NCBI GenBank assembly: GCA_030549495.1
Contig: JAUIRK010000763.1
Location: 62,001 to 126,000 of the forward strand
Source: Nectonema munidae
Lineage: Eukaryota > Nematomorpha > Nectonematoida > Nectonematidae
DNA: 64,000 nucleotides
Direction: 5' to 3'
Shown piece after piece: positions 12,601 to 27,600 of this stretch. The notes below the pieces were generated by a model that saw nothing but the letters and a program-made list of their open reading frames with translations, ran no database searches and was not told the origin of the DNA. Position 1 is the stretch's first letter. Each line of letters starts with the position of its first letter. The translations under genes and the position numbers were made by a program.

Positions 12601-15600
12601 ATTTCGTTTTATAACATCTTCTTTTAACTAGATTCCTAACTAACTTTCTTCATTTCCTTTTTCTGTAATATCTTTTCCTATTAAAATTTGCTACATTTAC
12701 TAGTGTGTAAGGAGAGAGGGTCTAACACAACCGACTCATCTTAACTACGAATTCATTACCAAAGAATGCTTAGAAGAAATTTCTGGAAGCGGAAATTATT
12801 TTGCTACAAAGTGAGTTTGACTATATTCGAGTTTGGTTCGGGGACAATTTTGTCTCAGGAGATATTGGCCTTTAATTCAACATTCTTTTACCATATGAGA
12901 GCATACTAAGAAATTTTTATATAAACTACATTTTAATTAAATGTTATACATTTAGAAGAAGAAAATAAGTATAGAGAAAGAGTGAATTACAAAAATGTAG
13001 AAAACTATTCTTAGTGAACGATAAAAATGAAATGTATCAAATTAAAATATAGTAAAATTTTTAAACAATCATGGGATCTTTTCGATTTCACTGCCGCAAA
13101 AACCATGAAACCAAAATACACTTTTCTAATGCAGTTTTTATGTGCTCTTTCCGAAAATGTTTTTCGGGAAATGAAAAATAAAAAAGTTAAAAAAACAACG
13201 TTTTTTTAAAGATTTTCACAAAAAAAAAGTTATGTCTATAAAGGTGTCTACTTCCTTTCACAAAAATCTTTAAAAAACATCTTTAGAATTTTGAAATATT
13301 TTCTAGTACCACCTTGAATAAGTCTTGTCCCTCATTCCGGCGACGTCAAATAAATTCACATAGGTTCTATCATTTCACGCTTGGTTCCACAGTGCCTTTT
13401 GTTACAGCGTTTCAGCAAATTCCAGGTGCTTTGAATTTTTAGGTTGTAGTTTTTATAAATTTAATTCACTAAATTTATAATTTTATACTTGTGTATTCTT
13501 TTGTCCATGCATAGATGAATTCAATGATTTTATTCATGTGCAAAGTAGATCCTTCTAGCCACGTTTTTTGCGTATGTTTACTTCTATCCGGAACGACCCT
13601 TGTGGCATCTCTAGGAAGACCTCTTTTAATCTATGGTCATTGGATGGTGTTTCCGGCACAATTTCTCTTTCGGTATTATTCCGTGGTTCTGCGGAAAGTT
13701 GACAGTTTCATTGGATTGGAGGTGTTCCCCAAACCACTTTAGACTATATTCGTTGTTAGCCATTTTATCTGAGGAAAAAATCAAAATTAAGTTTCCTAAC
13801 AAATGCATAGGAAATAAACAACTTTAAATAGCCATAACTTTTTTATTTTTCATTTCTCGAAAAAAATAATTACATTTTTGGAAAGAGCATAAAAAACTGC
13901 ATTTGTAAAGTGTATTTTGGTTTCATGGTTTTTGCAGCAGTGAAACCGAAAAGAGCCAAATGGGTTTTTTCACATTCCAGTTTAGTTGAAACATTGTTGC
14001 TGATGAATTTCAATTTGGTTGCGACTTTGTATTCCGATAATAGGGTCTAAGGGATCAAATTTGGCCTGACTGTCATAAAACAAAGTAAGCTGGGAAATGC
14101 AGAACCTGGTGATTTGCAGAACCTGGTGATTTGCAGAACTCCTAAAGAAGTCAGCAAATCATAACGAATCTTCATCAATCAGTTCAACGGTGGAAAAGCA
14201 GAGTTCTGTACATCTTCAGATTCAACATTTATTCCATAAGCATTTTCACTTGTCTAAACCAGTACCCTCTGAAAAGGGTGGGGCAGAGGGAATGGATAAA
14301 TCCCCGTGGGTGAAACTTCATAGGGATGCAAATATGTAAAAATATACAGTGAACATACCGCCACTATTGGGGTTATCATCAATTGGCGATATATCGGGGG
14401 TATCGAAAATGTAGCTGTATTATTTGCTTTGAGTAGTATTGTAAAGTACAGCATTTAATTAAAGTAAGAAATGCAAAAATTTATTTAAATTTATTTATTT
14501 TTTGGAGTTAAAATCCAGCATTGCTTTTTCTTTACACTTTGAGTTCAAAACCTCATTTGAGCGTTTTTCTTATTATAATATCACTTCCTGGATTTGTTAC
14601 TAGTAGCCAGAAATATTTTCTTGTGTGAATTTCCTTTATCAACAGTAACTAAAAATGCCTAATGAGTACAAAAGTGTTGCTAAAACATAAATAGAAGGGC
14701 AAAGGCTATTATTTTTGAATAAATAAAAGTAAATATTATTATAGTTAATTTGTCAGCAATACATGATATAAAATCGGGGCTAAATTTGACGAAAAAAAGT
14801 ATATCCGTTTTGTAAATAAATATGGCGGACGGCTGACAACAGTGGCGTTATATTGGAGGAGTTATAAAAGAGAAAAATTTGATCATTGAAACGGGGTGGC
14901 GTTTGTACGAGGGATCAAACAACTCATTAATCACTGCTAAAATTGCATCAACAACGCATGGCGTTAAATCTAGGGTTATTTCAATGAAGTAAAGTGTGCT
15001 TGTTCTATCAATGTTATTGGCGGATAGCGAGGGTCGTTAAATCGGGGGAATTATAATGGAGAGAAATCGGGTCTACATAATTGCATGGCGGTATGCGGAA
15101 TTGGCGGTAAAGCGAGGGAGCAGTGTACACAGAAAACGTTTTCATTGTTACAAATGGGGAAACAGTTAAAAATTGCTATCGAAAAATGTGCTAAGAAATT
15201 CTGTTGAAGCATATCTTCTTGTCAAATGATACCGTTCGAGATGTCTGATACATTACCATTATAAGGCTAATAGGGGAGATGTCTGATGAGTGATGACATA
15301 ATATCAGAGGTGTGTTTTTATTCATTCACAATTGGATTTTCAACTTTTTTGCGATTTAGCGTGATGGTTAAACGACTGATACTGCAAAGTTAGATCAACC
15401 TTGCATTTATCTAAAATATGTATATATGACAAGCAATTGGTAGATTTTTTGTTATGCCAAACTCTTATCAGTAGAACAACTGAAAGAGAAATGTATCATA
15501 ATTCGTTCATTTTGCCACCTTCTATATATTTGCCATTTTATGGTAAAATGTCTAATTTTTAAACTTTCTTTGGCTCTAAGTTTTGGCTGATATGATTGGT

Positions 15601-18600
15601 AAACAAGCGCATATTTTGCCATATGTGTGTTGTTAATTGGTTAGGAAGTATGTATAGAGCTTTTAATACTAAAATCAATTTCTGTTTAAATTAATTTTTT
15701 GTATAAAATTTCACTATGGAGTTGTAGTTGAAAACTTTGTTCATGTTTAAATGCGAATTGAAATGACGACACGTTTGAACAAAAAGACTGCAGTTCGTCA
15801 GTAATTTTTGAAATGACATTCTTATGCTTGTAAATATAAATAGTCAATAAAAAAATTTTAAACAATTTATGCTTTTTTTTTCTTTCTAAAAATGTACTTA
15901 AATAGGCTTCTCGATCAAAGCGGCCAAAGCCAAAACGGCCCAAAACAATAACGGCCTAAAACCAAAAGATCTAAAAGTCTAAACTTTTGATAAGATAAAT
16001 TGTAAAGTTTTTACAAACTATTTTTATTATCTCTTATATGAGTCTGTTTCTTTTTTCTGAATAATTTTAATAATAGACATTGCAAATAAAAGCAATTTGA
16101 AAACTTTTTGATTAAGGAAAATGTAAATCAAAGAGTATATTTTTGGTCACACATATTTTTTTGAAGATTTTTATATTTCTATTTAAAAAATTTTTTATTT
16201 CTAAGCGTTTTCCTTAATCCTCTTAAGTTGCAGTTTCAAAATAGCCATTAAGTATAATATGTTTTCGGTAGCTGTTTCGCTTCTTAAACTTCGATTAGCC
16301 GTAATCTGAACCAAGGTAATGATGAATGTGTGTCTTCCATGAATCTTTGAGTCGTTGTGAAATACACTGGTAATTAGATGTCAGTTGGAACTTCATCTCA
16401 TCATCATCATCATCTTTGTTTTCGCTAAGTGTGTATATATAATAACATTAATAGTGTATATATAATGCAAATGAAGTTACAACTACTATACTATACATAC
16501 ATACATACTACCTTTTTTAATGGCAAAAGTTTATAGCTTCGCAAAAGTGTTTTTCCTTTGATCTCTTTTACACTTACGCCAAATCTTTAGGATTTGCACG
16601 GGCAAGAGCTTTCATTGCCTCATTTTAGGCTAAATATTTATACTTGATGATTTTATTGCTTTATTTTCGCTTCCACACTTCTTCATTTGAGCTTGAACAG
16701 GAATTTGATTGTTAACTCGGCTAAAATATACAAAGAGCAGGGAGGTATCACTTAAAAGTGTAAGCAGAATTCATGATGTGATTCAAATATTATTACAGCA
16801 TTAGGTGTAGCGGCGTATCTGCAAATGGATATTCATGCACTTTCTTCTCCTTTTTTGTTTACACAAGTCTCAACGTGTGAAACCTTGTTCCTCTCTTTCT
16901 CTACTCGCGTCGACTCCTGTCTATTCTGAAATTAAAATCGCGTTGTAATTAGTGTGAAATTGTGTACTTCATCACCACGCTCAACTCTCTAAACAAACAC
17001 CTTTCATTTTTAATTTTACTACTTCCAATGTTCCTTCACTTCTTCTCATGCTGAAGGTTTCCAGATTTTTTAGTTTTCGTCGTAAATCAAATTTGTTGAA
17101 GGAAAAAAGTAAGCAAAATATGATTTATTTTTAAACATTGATCCAAGTAGTACTACAGAAAGTATGAAAGCTTTCTTAATTTTCTTGTCACAAGAGCTTT
17201 CTGAACTTTCTGATTTTAGGTTAAGTTTTAGGTGAGCCTTTACTGACAAAAGTAGTCTGTTGCATCAAAATCTTAGATAAAAGAAAATTTAATCATTTGC
17301 AATTTCTTGTTAAAAAATGAAATATGCGACTATTTTTCTATCTTGTAACCCATCATTGTAAAAGAAATGGACATTTGATTTGCAATGATTAATTTGCTTC
17401 TAGCATTTCTAAAATCCAAACCCTAAACCTCAAAGCGATACAAAAAACCCCCTGAATTGTTGATAAGATGTAAACTAGGGTTTGAACAGCTATAATTTAT
17501 TATATGTGAAATTAAAAATACATTACCAGCTGTTAGCTTGCTATAACTTGTGAAAAGGATTTTGGATTAATTGAATTTTAAGACTTTGAACGCTTAGAAA
17601 AGCTTTATCAAAATTGGTTGGCAATGAGTGTAGAATCTGAAAGAGCCCCTTCTCTTCACTATATTTTCTATCCAAATTTCATTCCGGTTGGTCACCAAAA
17701 ATCTTGAATACTTTATACTTCATCACAGCAATAGTTGATGCTTTTTTAAATTATGATATCGCTATTTTTTCTTTATAAAATTGCATTAATTTTATCGATC
17801 AAAATGTTTTTAGTTTTTCACCTTGCACACCAAAAACTCTTTCGAATAATTTTCTTTCTCTGTATAACGCTTTCGAAACCCTTTTTGGTTCAGAAATATT
17901 TTAGAGAACCTCTAATATGATCTAATCCAATCCTGATATGAATAACAATAGGATTGGAATGACTCAGATAATACTTTGAACAGGTCTACGTGGAACTCTT
18001 TTTGAGACCCCCTCCTCTACATTATCCACCATATCACAATTAATATGGTAGGAAGAAATTTTACTACCAATAGCATTCAATCTTGCCGTTGTTTAACCGC
18101 TATATGGTATATTAAGTAACTATGCACTGGTAACAAATATATATCACTTTCAGTAATTTACCGGTAAAGTTTTTTTCTACTTTGATAATTTTATCCTTTT
18201 ACACTTTAATTTAAAATGAAAAAAAGAATTTAAAATAAAAACAGGAGAAATAGTGAAAAGTATTGTTATATGTATTCTCTCTCAGTATTTGTTCTATATT
18301 AATTAATTATTTGTATTGAAAAATAATTTGATATTTATGCTTCTTTGCATAATATAATTTGCGAAATGGGTACACTTTCCTTCTTCATTATTTTTAATAG
18401 TCATTTCCATCATGCCATATGGGCTCATGGGCGTTGCCTGAGCAGGGCTCCAGGGCCCGAACCCCCTCACCTTTGGCGCCCTGAGTTTCAATTGAAACTA
18501 AAATTTTGTATTTTTTTTGAATAATAATTTATAACAGAAAATGTTTCTTGTTACTTATTTATGTAGATCGATTTCACTGAATACGATGGTAGTATTTATT

Positions 18601-21600
18601 TTTTAATCAAATTTTTGAGCAAACATTGTATTTTTTGGGACATTCACCTAACTTCCCATCTTTTATGATTATAAAATTTTTTTATTTGTTCTAGTAATTA
18701 TATTGAAAATGGCTATGAGACACTCTATGATATAAATTGATTATTTTTGTGTAGAATATATTGTCTCAAAGCAAACAAAATACTTTTTAAAAGTGCTACA
18801 AAATATTGAATCCCATATGAATATTTTTGTGTGTAAATCAGAAAAAAGATAGTATGTCGGTTTCTTATGTGACTTCTGGGTATTGTAAAATGAATATGGA
18901 TCTTCAGTGAAATGCTAATTCCAGTATGTTCAGCATAGAAATCGACATCTGATATTGATATTTCGAATCACGATGATGATTGGAACGAAAAAAAGATGTT
19001 GAAGACAATTATTACAAACTAGTTTTGAGTGTAATTTGCAGACATAGAGAGAACATTTGCTACACTCTCTTGTTCGACTTTTTTGGCAAACATAAGTAAC
19101 AAAAACCTCTGATAGTTTGAGGTAGATCTTGTAAGAATAGCCATAAAAGTTAATCGATTATGTTAATCTTATTTAGGAAATTTTTGACCTCACTTTCATA
19201 GACTCTTCATCGGGTACTAAAGTAAGTTTTTGGATAACTTTTCTTCCCCACTTTTTATAGAAGGAAAATCTTGAGGACAGTTGAATTTTGAGAAAATAAA
19301 AGAGTTCAAATAAGTGATATTAAGAGAGTTGCTGAAAACTGCTTCTAGAAGATTTATAGCTACCGAACTTCTTGATCATTCTGTTCCCGACATAAACTCC
19401 ACGTTATGCTTGTTATATTCAAGCATAGATTCTGGTTTACCATTTACGCATGTTATCTCAACTTTCGTTCGATGCTAAGTACACCATCTATTTCTCCCCA
19501 TATCTATAGATCCTCGTCTTTATGACCTGTCTAAGAAAAGCTTATTTTATAAAACACTGTTTAATATCCAAGTATTAATTATTATTACTTATGTTAGAAA
19601 AAACACGTAGTAAAACGTTTATTCATTTATTTAATTGTAGAAATACTTTAATACAAAAAAAGTTGCAAATCCACATGAAGTTACACTAAAGTAATTTTTT
19701 GCGAGTTACAAATGAAATTTTACAGCTTTACTTTTTGCATATGTGTGCGTTTTTTCCAATAACTGGGGGCCTATTTTTTTAGTGGAGGCCGTGGATCTGT
19801 GTCTGCAGCCCCAATAACCCCTATGCTAATCTGGCCCTTATGTGATGGAAAATTTATCTACTCAAAGCTACCTTGTTAAATGTGCTATGATATGTGACAT
19901 GACTGATCACAAATCTACAACTTAATTTTTATTTTCTTTTATTATTCCTAATTATTTTGGGGGACACTTGTGTACCGCTTGGGCAAGGAGTTATGATTTA
20001 AATTTTGAAACATCTCAATTTTCAAAGTTTAATTAAATTCACTGATATTATATTTGAATTTTAAATATGTCACTCATGATCAGCATTGCTTCAAGAACAA
20101 TTTGCTTTCATTTACATCAATATATTTTGAGCACGAATTGACGTGTCTTCATCAGTATTCATTTTTTTTCGATAATTTTTTAATATTCATTAATTTGGAT
20201 TCAAGACAAAACCGTATTTCTCTGAAACTCATGAAAAGTTTTTTAAGCAAAAAATACTTAAGATTGGAATATCATTTAATTTTCTTTTTAATTCTATTTC
20301 GTCTTTTGGTAATTCTTCGCATCAGAGAAAATACGTTGTTTTTTCATGGATAACTTGTTTCATTACATTTTATTTTCCTTTTTAGTAGTGTTCTTAGTTA
20401 AACACTTTTCACAGTGCTTTAAATTTGCATGAAATCCGTAATAATTAGTCTTAATCTAACAATACAAATTCTCTTTTGAGTCAAAAATATTTTGAGATTC
20501 CTCAGAATGGAATCCTCTATCAAAATGTATAAGCAATCACCTTCCTCTTCTAAATAATAATTCGCTCAGCTCTATAAAAATAATTCCTTGTTGTGCATTT
20601 TTGAATGATTATTTAGACTGATTTCTTTTTTTCTATATTTTTTCTTGTCTTTTTTTTGAATTCTTAATGTAAATTTCTGGTTATAATTTTTCCTCCTCTC
20701 ATTCCAAATAGTTTTAATTATATTCTATTGTTGTACTCTTGAGTAGTTCTATAAGCTTTTCCTTTTGGATTACTCTCACATCACTAATCATGTCATTAAT
20801 TACTTTTTTTCTAACTTATGCTTTGATAAATCTCTCTCTCTTTTAAATGATTTCGTTTTTTTGGGCCTAGTTTTTTACTTTTACGAAAATAAGCCTTAAT
20901 CTTTACCATTCCATTTTCAGCAGATTTATCAGTTGCGACCTGTGATGCAAAAAGCAGTAAGAAGAATCATAGTTTAGGTGGTATAAACGAAGAATCCATT
21001 AATAAGAAGGAGAAGACTGATGTCAAAGTTTCGCCACCCATCGCAACATCCGACAACTTTTCCAGTAACGTGAGCTGCTCAAACGATACAGACCTGTATT
21101 TGAATCAACAAGAACTTGATGATTATGACAACGTCTCACATTTAATTAATCTTGCACCTATCAAATCACCATGTGTATACACTTTTTTCAGGCAGGTCGA
21201 AACTTAGGCTATGACAGCGTAGGAAACCAAAATACGAATAACGCAAGCATTCACCATCTACAAACAAACTCGATACTTTCTCGTTCAGTAGAAAAAGTTA
21301 CGAAGGACTCCCAGCCGAAAAGCGCAAGCTTCCGCTCTTTTCCGAGTAAACAGTTTTGTATAATTCTTATGATGAATACAGTCACTGACTCCTCGAAAAC
21401 AATTTGTTCTGAGAGCATGTTCGAATAGCGAATTGTTTTTGACCTAAAAAAACAAAAAAAAATTAAAAAGTGTCTAGAATTATAAAAAAAATTAAAAAGA
21501 GAGATAGAATTCATAAAATAAATATCTATTTTTTCATTAGTAAAGAGTAAAAATGATTTTTAAACAGGATTATAGTTAGACTGATCATATATACCGTTTA

Positions 21601-24600
21601 AGAATCTATTTTGAAGGTCATGTCTTTTTTTAAATGTCCTGTTTTTTATTCTTACTTTTTTATTTTTAATTAATTATGAATGTAACAGCCTATTCTAATA
21701 CTTTGAAAGACCAAAATTGTTTGCTTAAAGTAACACTTCATCAGAAAATAAGATGGGATGCGTATATAGCATAAAAAATCTATAAGAAAATTTTTATTTA
21801 TATTAACAAACTATACTATTTATAACATATATAACTTTGTTTTGAATTTACCTTGAACTAAACTTGATTTTGAAAATTATCGTTTTTTGCAAGCATTTGT
21901 TGAAATCACGCGTTTTTGCCTCAAAAAATTATGATCAGCTTAGTTATAGTAAAATGTAAAATAGTTTAATCGAAATAATTGAAGTAACTTTTCTGAATTC
22001 AAGTATTCTTCAAATGGCATAGTAATAATTTGGAAAACATATTTTTGACCAGTTTTTTTAAGCTTGTTTCCATTTTTATTTGAATTCAAAGAAAAGAGCT
22101 GGGGCAAGTCAGGTATATGTTTTTTCATCTTTCTATGGTTATCCACAAATTATGTTTTATTGTCGTGACGCCAATTTTTTTATGATAAAAAGTGAATTCA
22201 TCAGGATAAAATTTTTTAATATTAAAGAAATGAAGAAGGTATTTGATATATTAGCTCTTGAAATGAAAGAATCTCAATATAGCCTTAGTATTTCGGGATT
22301 AGTTCAATGTGGCCTCAAGACAAGTCCTATTAATTACATTGAGTTAGAGACGAAGTTGTTTTGGGCAGCATTGTCTCGGTAGCATAATTCCATGCATATT
22401 GTCAATTGAGTTTATGTAAATTAACCACTGTATACATCACCATCTTCTTTACATATATAAAGGATAATTTCATGTTTTATGACAAAAGATTATTGTAAAC
22501 ATTAAAATGGACCAGGAGAGCTTTTTTAAGAAGATTTATGAACAATTTAGCCCTCAATGCAATGTTAATGTGAATATTATTTGAAGATTTCTGCTTTTGT
22601 ATATGATCTACAAGCTGTGTGTAACTTTCAAAAGATCTTATTCAATTTTTTTTATGGATAGAGAAACGGTTTCTACAAATTAATTTTGATTTTTAGTATT
22701 TCACATTAAAACCGCAAAAAAGTTAAATATATCCAAATAAAAGTAGACAATTTTAAAGCTACTTTGCAAATTTACTTTAAAACATTGACATTGTCACATT
22801 AAACCCTTATATATGTAATAGGTCAAAGGAAAGAGATGAAACTGTATACGCAAGTATATACCTAAAGTATTTTTTTGATTAGTCTTTTTTTTTCTTCAAA
22901 AATCTTGATAAACTATTTTGCATTTTGCTTATTTTTCCAGTCAAAATTTCATTATGAGAAGTCTACTTTGTGAATTTTTTATCTAATATATAATAATATA
23001 TTATATAGAAACTGAGGGTATTGATTGCAATAACATAACATTTTTATCACTTAAAATAAAAATCGATTGAAAAATAATCTTTTTTTTTTAATTTTTATCA
23101 CATATTAGATATTTTGGAATTATTTTATATATAACTAATATAAAATTGAAAACATTGATTGAAATTTTTTGAAAGTTAAAAGCCTAAATAAGATTCGACC
23201 CTACCCCGCCAAAAAATGTCAAGCTTGTGTGCTTATGATATGAAAAAAGAAAGATAATGAATCAACTTTCTACCTGTCTCACTCCAATGTCTGCATATTT
23301 CTAAATTTCTTTTTATTTTGAATAAAATAAAATAAATTTTCTAGATTAACTCCATTCTTTTTTGCTTTGAGACATCATAAAAGTTCGAATACAAAAGAGC
23401 TTTTGTTTTGAAATTATCAGCCCTTTCAAACATTTCAGATGCTTAAAAATCGTAGCTCTTCTAATAGAATTTAAAATTTCTAATTCTATTTGCTAAATGT
23501 ATAACATTGTTTTGGCTTATTCCAATGGTAGGTAAATGTCAGAAATCGTAAATAAATATTGGAGTCTTTTTAAAAACCAAAAACACATTTGAACAGCGAA
23601 AAAATTATTTTGAAAAATAACTTTTCATTCAATACATAAAATATAAATCAATCTAAAATATTGAGTCAAGATTAAAATTAGACAGACTCTAATTGAAACA
23701 TCATATTTTGATATTTAATGCAACATACATGACAATTTATGATGTTTCATTTTTTTTCTATTCACATAACTTTTTTCATCTTTTTGAAAAGAGTTTCACA
23801 GCTACTTTATTCGGTCTAGAAACAAATTTAATTTCTTTATCCCAAAATTAATTTAATCAATTTGCAAAATAGTTTTTCATTTTTAATTTTTATTCATTAA
23901 TAATAGTATATTTCAATTTTTCATCCCCACATCTTGCCTTTTAATCTTATTTCAAAGAATAAAGTTCTGTTTTCCCTTTTTCCAATAATTAAAAAAAAAT
24001 TTGCGTTTTGATAAAAAAAAAAGTGATTTTCTACCAAAATGTTAAAAAAATTTACGAGTGTCATTTTTGAATATTTTTAACTGTTAAAAATTTTTGATTT
24101 TCACAAAAAAATCCTAAAATGACTTCAAAGATACAATTATTGTTATGGTAAGTTTATGGTACACAGTGATCTATGCACCTTTTTTTAATACTGATTGCAG
24201 ATTGAACCATTTTTTTAATTCAGTTAAACCTTTCCAATCATATCTTAGTTTTCCTTCAATTTGGCAAAGAAACAAAAAAAGTCCTTGTCTCTCAAAGTAT
24301 AAAAAGTTTGGATGATTTGCGACTCATATTTACCAATGCCTTTCCAAAGAGCTTTGATCTCGAATACTTGCGCAGCAGTACGAAGATATACATCCAAGAT
24401 GAAGATATGTTTTACGAACTTGAGGATCTCAGGTCACATTCTATTTTCTTTTATAACCCATCTTACACTTTTCTTTCATTCCCTCAAATTTTTCTTCTCA
24501 TTAATGAACTATAAATGAAGTTCTGACATTCTTATTTTTCAGAATCAGCTCTTTTCTTGATATGTTCTGATTTTATTATTTAAAAGAACTTATAAAGGTT

Positions 24601-27600
24601 GTTCTATACAATTTTCTTTCTTTATCAACTTTCTAAACCTTCGCTTACCACAGTTGGGCCTTTTACTCCCGGTTGTTTTTTCAACCTGAATTTTCTTTAT
24701 GAAAAAAATATGTAACCTCATATGAAAGAAAAAAAAATTGTATTAATTATTTTAAATTATTCATTCTTTCAATTGGCCTCAATAAATATGTTATGAGAAA
24801 TGTTTTATTTGGTTTGTAACAATTTTTAATTAGTTTTTATTAATTATTATTAATGTGTGAATTCTTTTTAATTTAGATTCTCTTTTATAATTTACTTAAA
24901 ATTAAAAAAAAATTCTGTTTGAAAAATAAAAAGCATATTTTAGCAAAATTTTCCTTAAATTTTCAATTTTGATAATGACGCCATTCTTAAAATAAAATGA
25001 GTTATATTTGAAATAAAGCATAACAAAATGATAATAGGCGAAACAAGGTGTATGATTTTAAATTATGATTATAATTATTCAACAGAATTACATTCAGGGC
25101 ATACTAAAAAAGAATGTTTTTACAAATAATCTTTTTACAAAATGTGCACTTACGCGCCCCTCTTGTTTTTGGCTTACAATCAAGTATATAACAGTAACCT
25201 CTACTTGAAGAACGGCTCTCTGAAATTTCAGAAAAAGAGTGAAATCCAAAGTAGGATGAAATATTTTTTATTGGTCGAGAAATTCGAGAAATATTTGAGC
25301 GAATTAAGATCAATTGTTCACATAAGCTGCGAGAAGTTTTCTGTGCAATTATGCTGAAATATGATTCAAGGATTATGAGCAGCTATGTCGAAATAGTTGG
25401 TAAATACAGCCATAGTCCAGCGTCTGCTTGGTTTATTATAGCGTGTATAATCCCTTGCTATTCTGTTGAAAGAATCAGCACCACTTTTATTTTCATTATA
25501 ACACAATAAAGTTTCTGGTTTGCTTTTATCAGTTGTGATCGTTACATTTCTTGCATGCTGAGAAATTTTTTTTTTGCATGTTTCATTGGAATATATAATA
25601 AGAGATGCAAATTCAGTATATTGGATTTTACTTTCTGTTTCTTGTAAGTTTAAACCTCGTAAATATTTGGGCTTTAGTAAAATTGGTACAAACCTACAAT
25701 TAGGAGTTACAGTGCCACAAATTGTTAATTTCGATTGGAGAGCCCATTTTGCTAGCTCATGAGAAGTAAAGAAACCGTCTAAATATACCCCACATCTTTG
25801 AGGTAAATCACTTTTTGAAATTAAACGTTTACAAATTTCTAAGCTAGAAAAATAACTCTGATCTGCAAGTCCACAAACTTATTTCAGGTTTCATTACATA
25901 AAAAGTTTCTGAATCATTCAAAGCCCAAAGGATACATTTCCTCTAAATTTAATTATTTGTTAGTCAATTGTAACTGTGTCTAAGGAGGTCCATACATAGG
26001 CCATTTTTCAAAAAATTCATCATGAATAAATGCAGAAATGTTGTCATAGTATTGAAATCATCAAATCTAATAAAAATATTTATAAACATAAACATACGTC
26101 TACCAATGGCTGTTCTTACAAATGGGTCACCATCTATAGAAAAAGCTGTCTTATAATAATCTTCTGATCTTTGGCTTGACCAATATGCAAAATACATTCA
26201 AAATAAAACTAAGAGATCTGTCACCCCAAATCTATGCAAGCAACTTCTAAATTCTTCCAAATTAGCATTATTAAGATAATACTACTAAAAAAAGGATAGT
26301 TGTTAAAGTTAAAAAATTACTTCTTAAGAGAGAAATGTCAAAAAACAGATTAAAGATTTCGACATGACTTTTCAAAGATTTTGCTTCATTTGAAGGTTCG
26401 TAAGGACGGGAAATTAAATTTCGTGGATTTCGATTTAAACTTGGGCATGAAATAGAATTCCGGAACAACCAAGTATTTGTACCATCTGGAGTCGATAAGT
26501 CGTCATCTATTCTTTCTATTATCACTTCTTCCTCTCTTTCAACTTGAAAAGTTACTTGGGAAACCAAATCCTCGAAAATATCATATGCTATTTCATCAGA
26601 ATAATCAGAAAATTCTTCCTCGGAAGAGCTTGAAGATGACGAATTCAGCAGTAGAGAAGGCTAAAATTTAATCATATTTCGTTTTTATGAATTATTTATT
26701 TAAATTATTTTGTAAAATAACAAGATGAATAATTTTTTTTTTAATTAACGAATTTAATTTCATTTTAAATTATAGAATATAGAGCTTTATAGATGGCGTT
26801 AATTGCTATATCGATTAAAAGAAAATAGCAATTATTTAGTGTTATTTTCAAAATCCTTGACATTATAAATTTGAAAAAATCGTATAAATCATAACATAAT
26901 AATATAATTTTTCAACTTTCTGAAATATGAATTCATTATTTCATACATTTTCCAAATAAAATTCATATTTTAAAATTGATGGGCTTTTTAATGGATGGAC
27001 TTTTTAAGATGGACTCCATTATGAATTTCAAAACACTGTGGTTAGCGAAGGAAATCATTATCTTCAATACTATAAATTTGAATAAAAATTAAAAAAAAAA
27101 CTTTTCACAAGTACGAATATTTAAACGCAAAGCTTTTATCTGCAAACATTTTAATGTTCTCTTTCCACTGTTTCCAATAACAAGCAATTCCGTGATACAG
27201 CAAAAGTTTCCCTTTTGTCAGGCTCAAGCCATATCGATAAAACTTTCACTGCGATATAAAATACAAATTTTTTTTATATATGTGTCAAAAAATTTCTGAC
27301 TTGTATGCTTATTGTTAGAAGTTATTGAAAATATTCGTAAAAATTTCTGTCTCTTGAAACAGTGTTTCCTGACTTTTTCCTACTCAAGACCGCCTTAACG
27401 ACATTTTACAAAGGAAATATCTCTTTTTCTTATAAAATATAATAAATCATAATAAAGAAAATGCATAGAAAATTTATAAAAGTATTATCACCCGCCTTCT
27501 CTACAATGTGAAGTTGGATTTAATCTTTCAAATTTTAACGTTCGCTTTGATATTTCTGAAATTGTTTCTGGCATCTCCCCTTTCACATATATCTTTCACA

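Larger units (their letters stand above)
3631..20920 (+). other. Intron 1, 17.3 kb
   Basis: Apart from the mobile-element segments listed separately (4423-5468, 10570-10665, 13073-13963, 14347-15125, 15905-15985, 18420-19850), this is A+T-rich DNA with no exon-like reading frame I could support. The length leaves room for small unseen 5' exons or an alternative promoter. Confidence 0.5.

Noticed and set aside
21133-21199. Reading through exon 2 without the 59-bp intron
   Set aside because: The frame ends in a stop at 21199 and would lose the AIP3 domain and everything after; splicing joins perfectly to exon 3.
22080-22382. 100-codon plus-strand frame in intron 3
   Set aside because: No family similarity, no usable junctions to exons 3 or 4, and A+T-driven Phe/Lys/Ile content.
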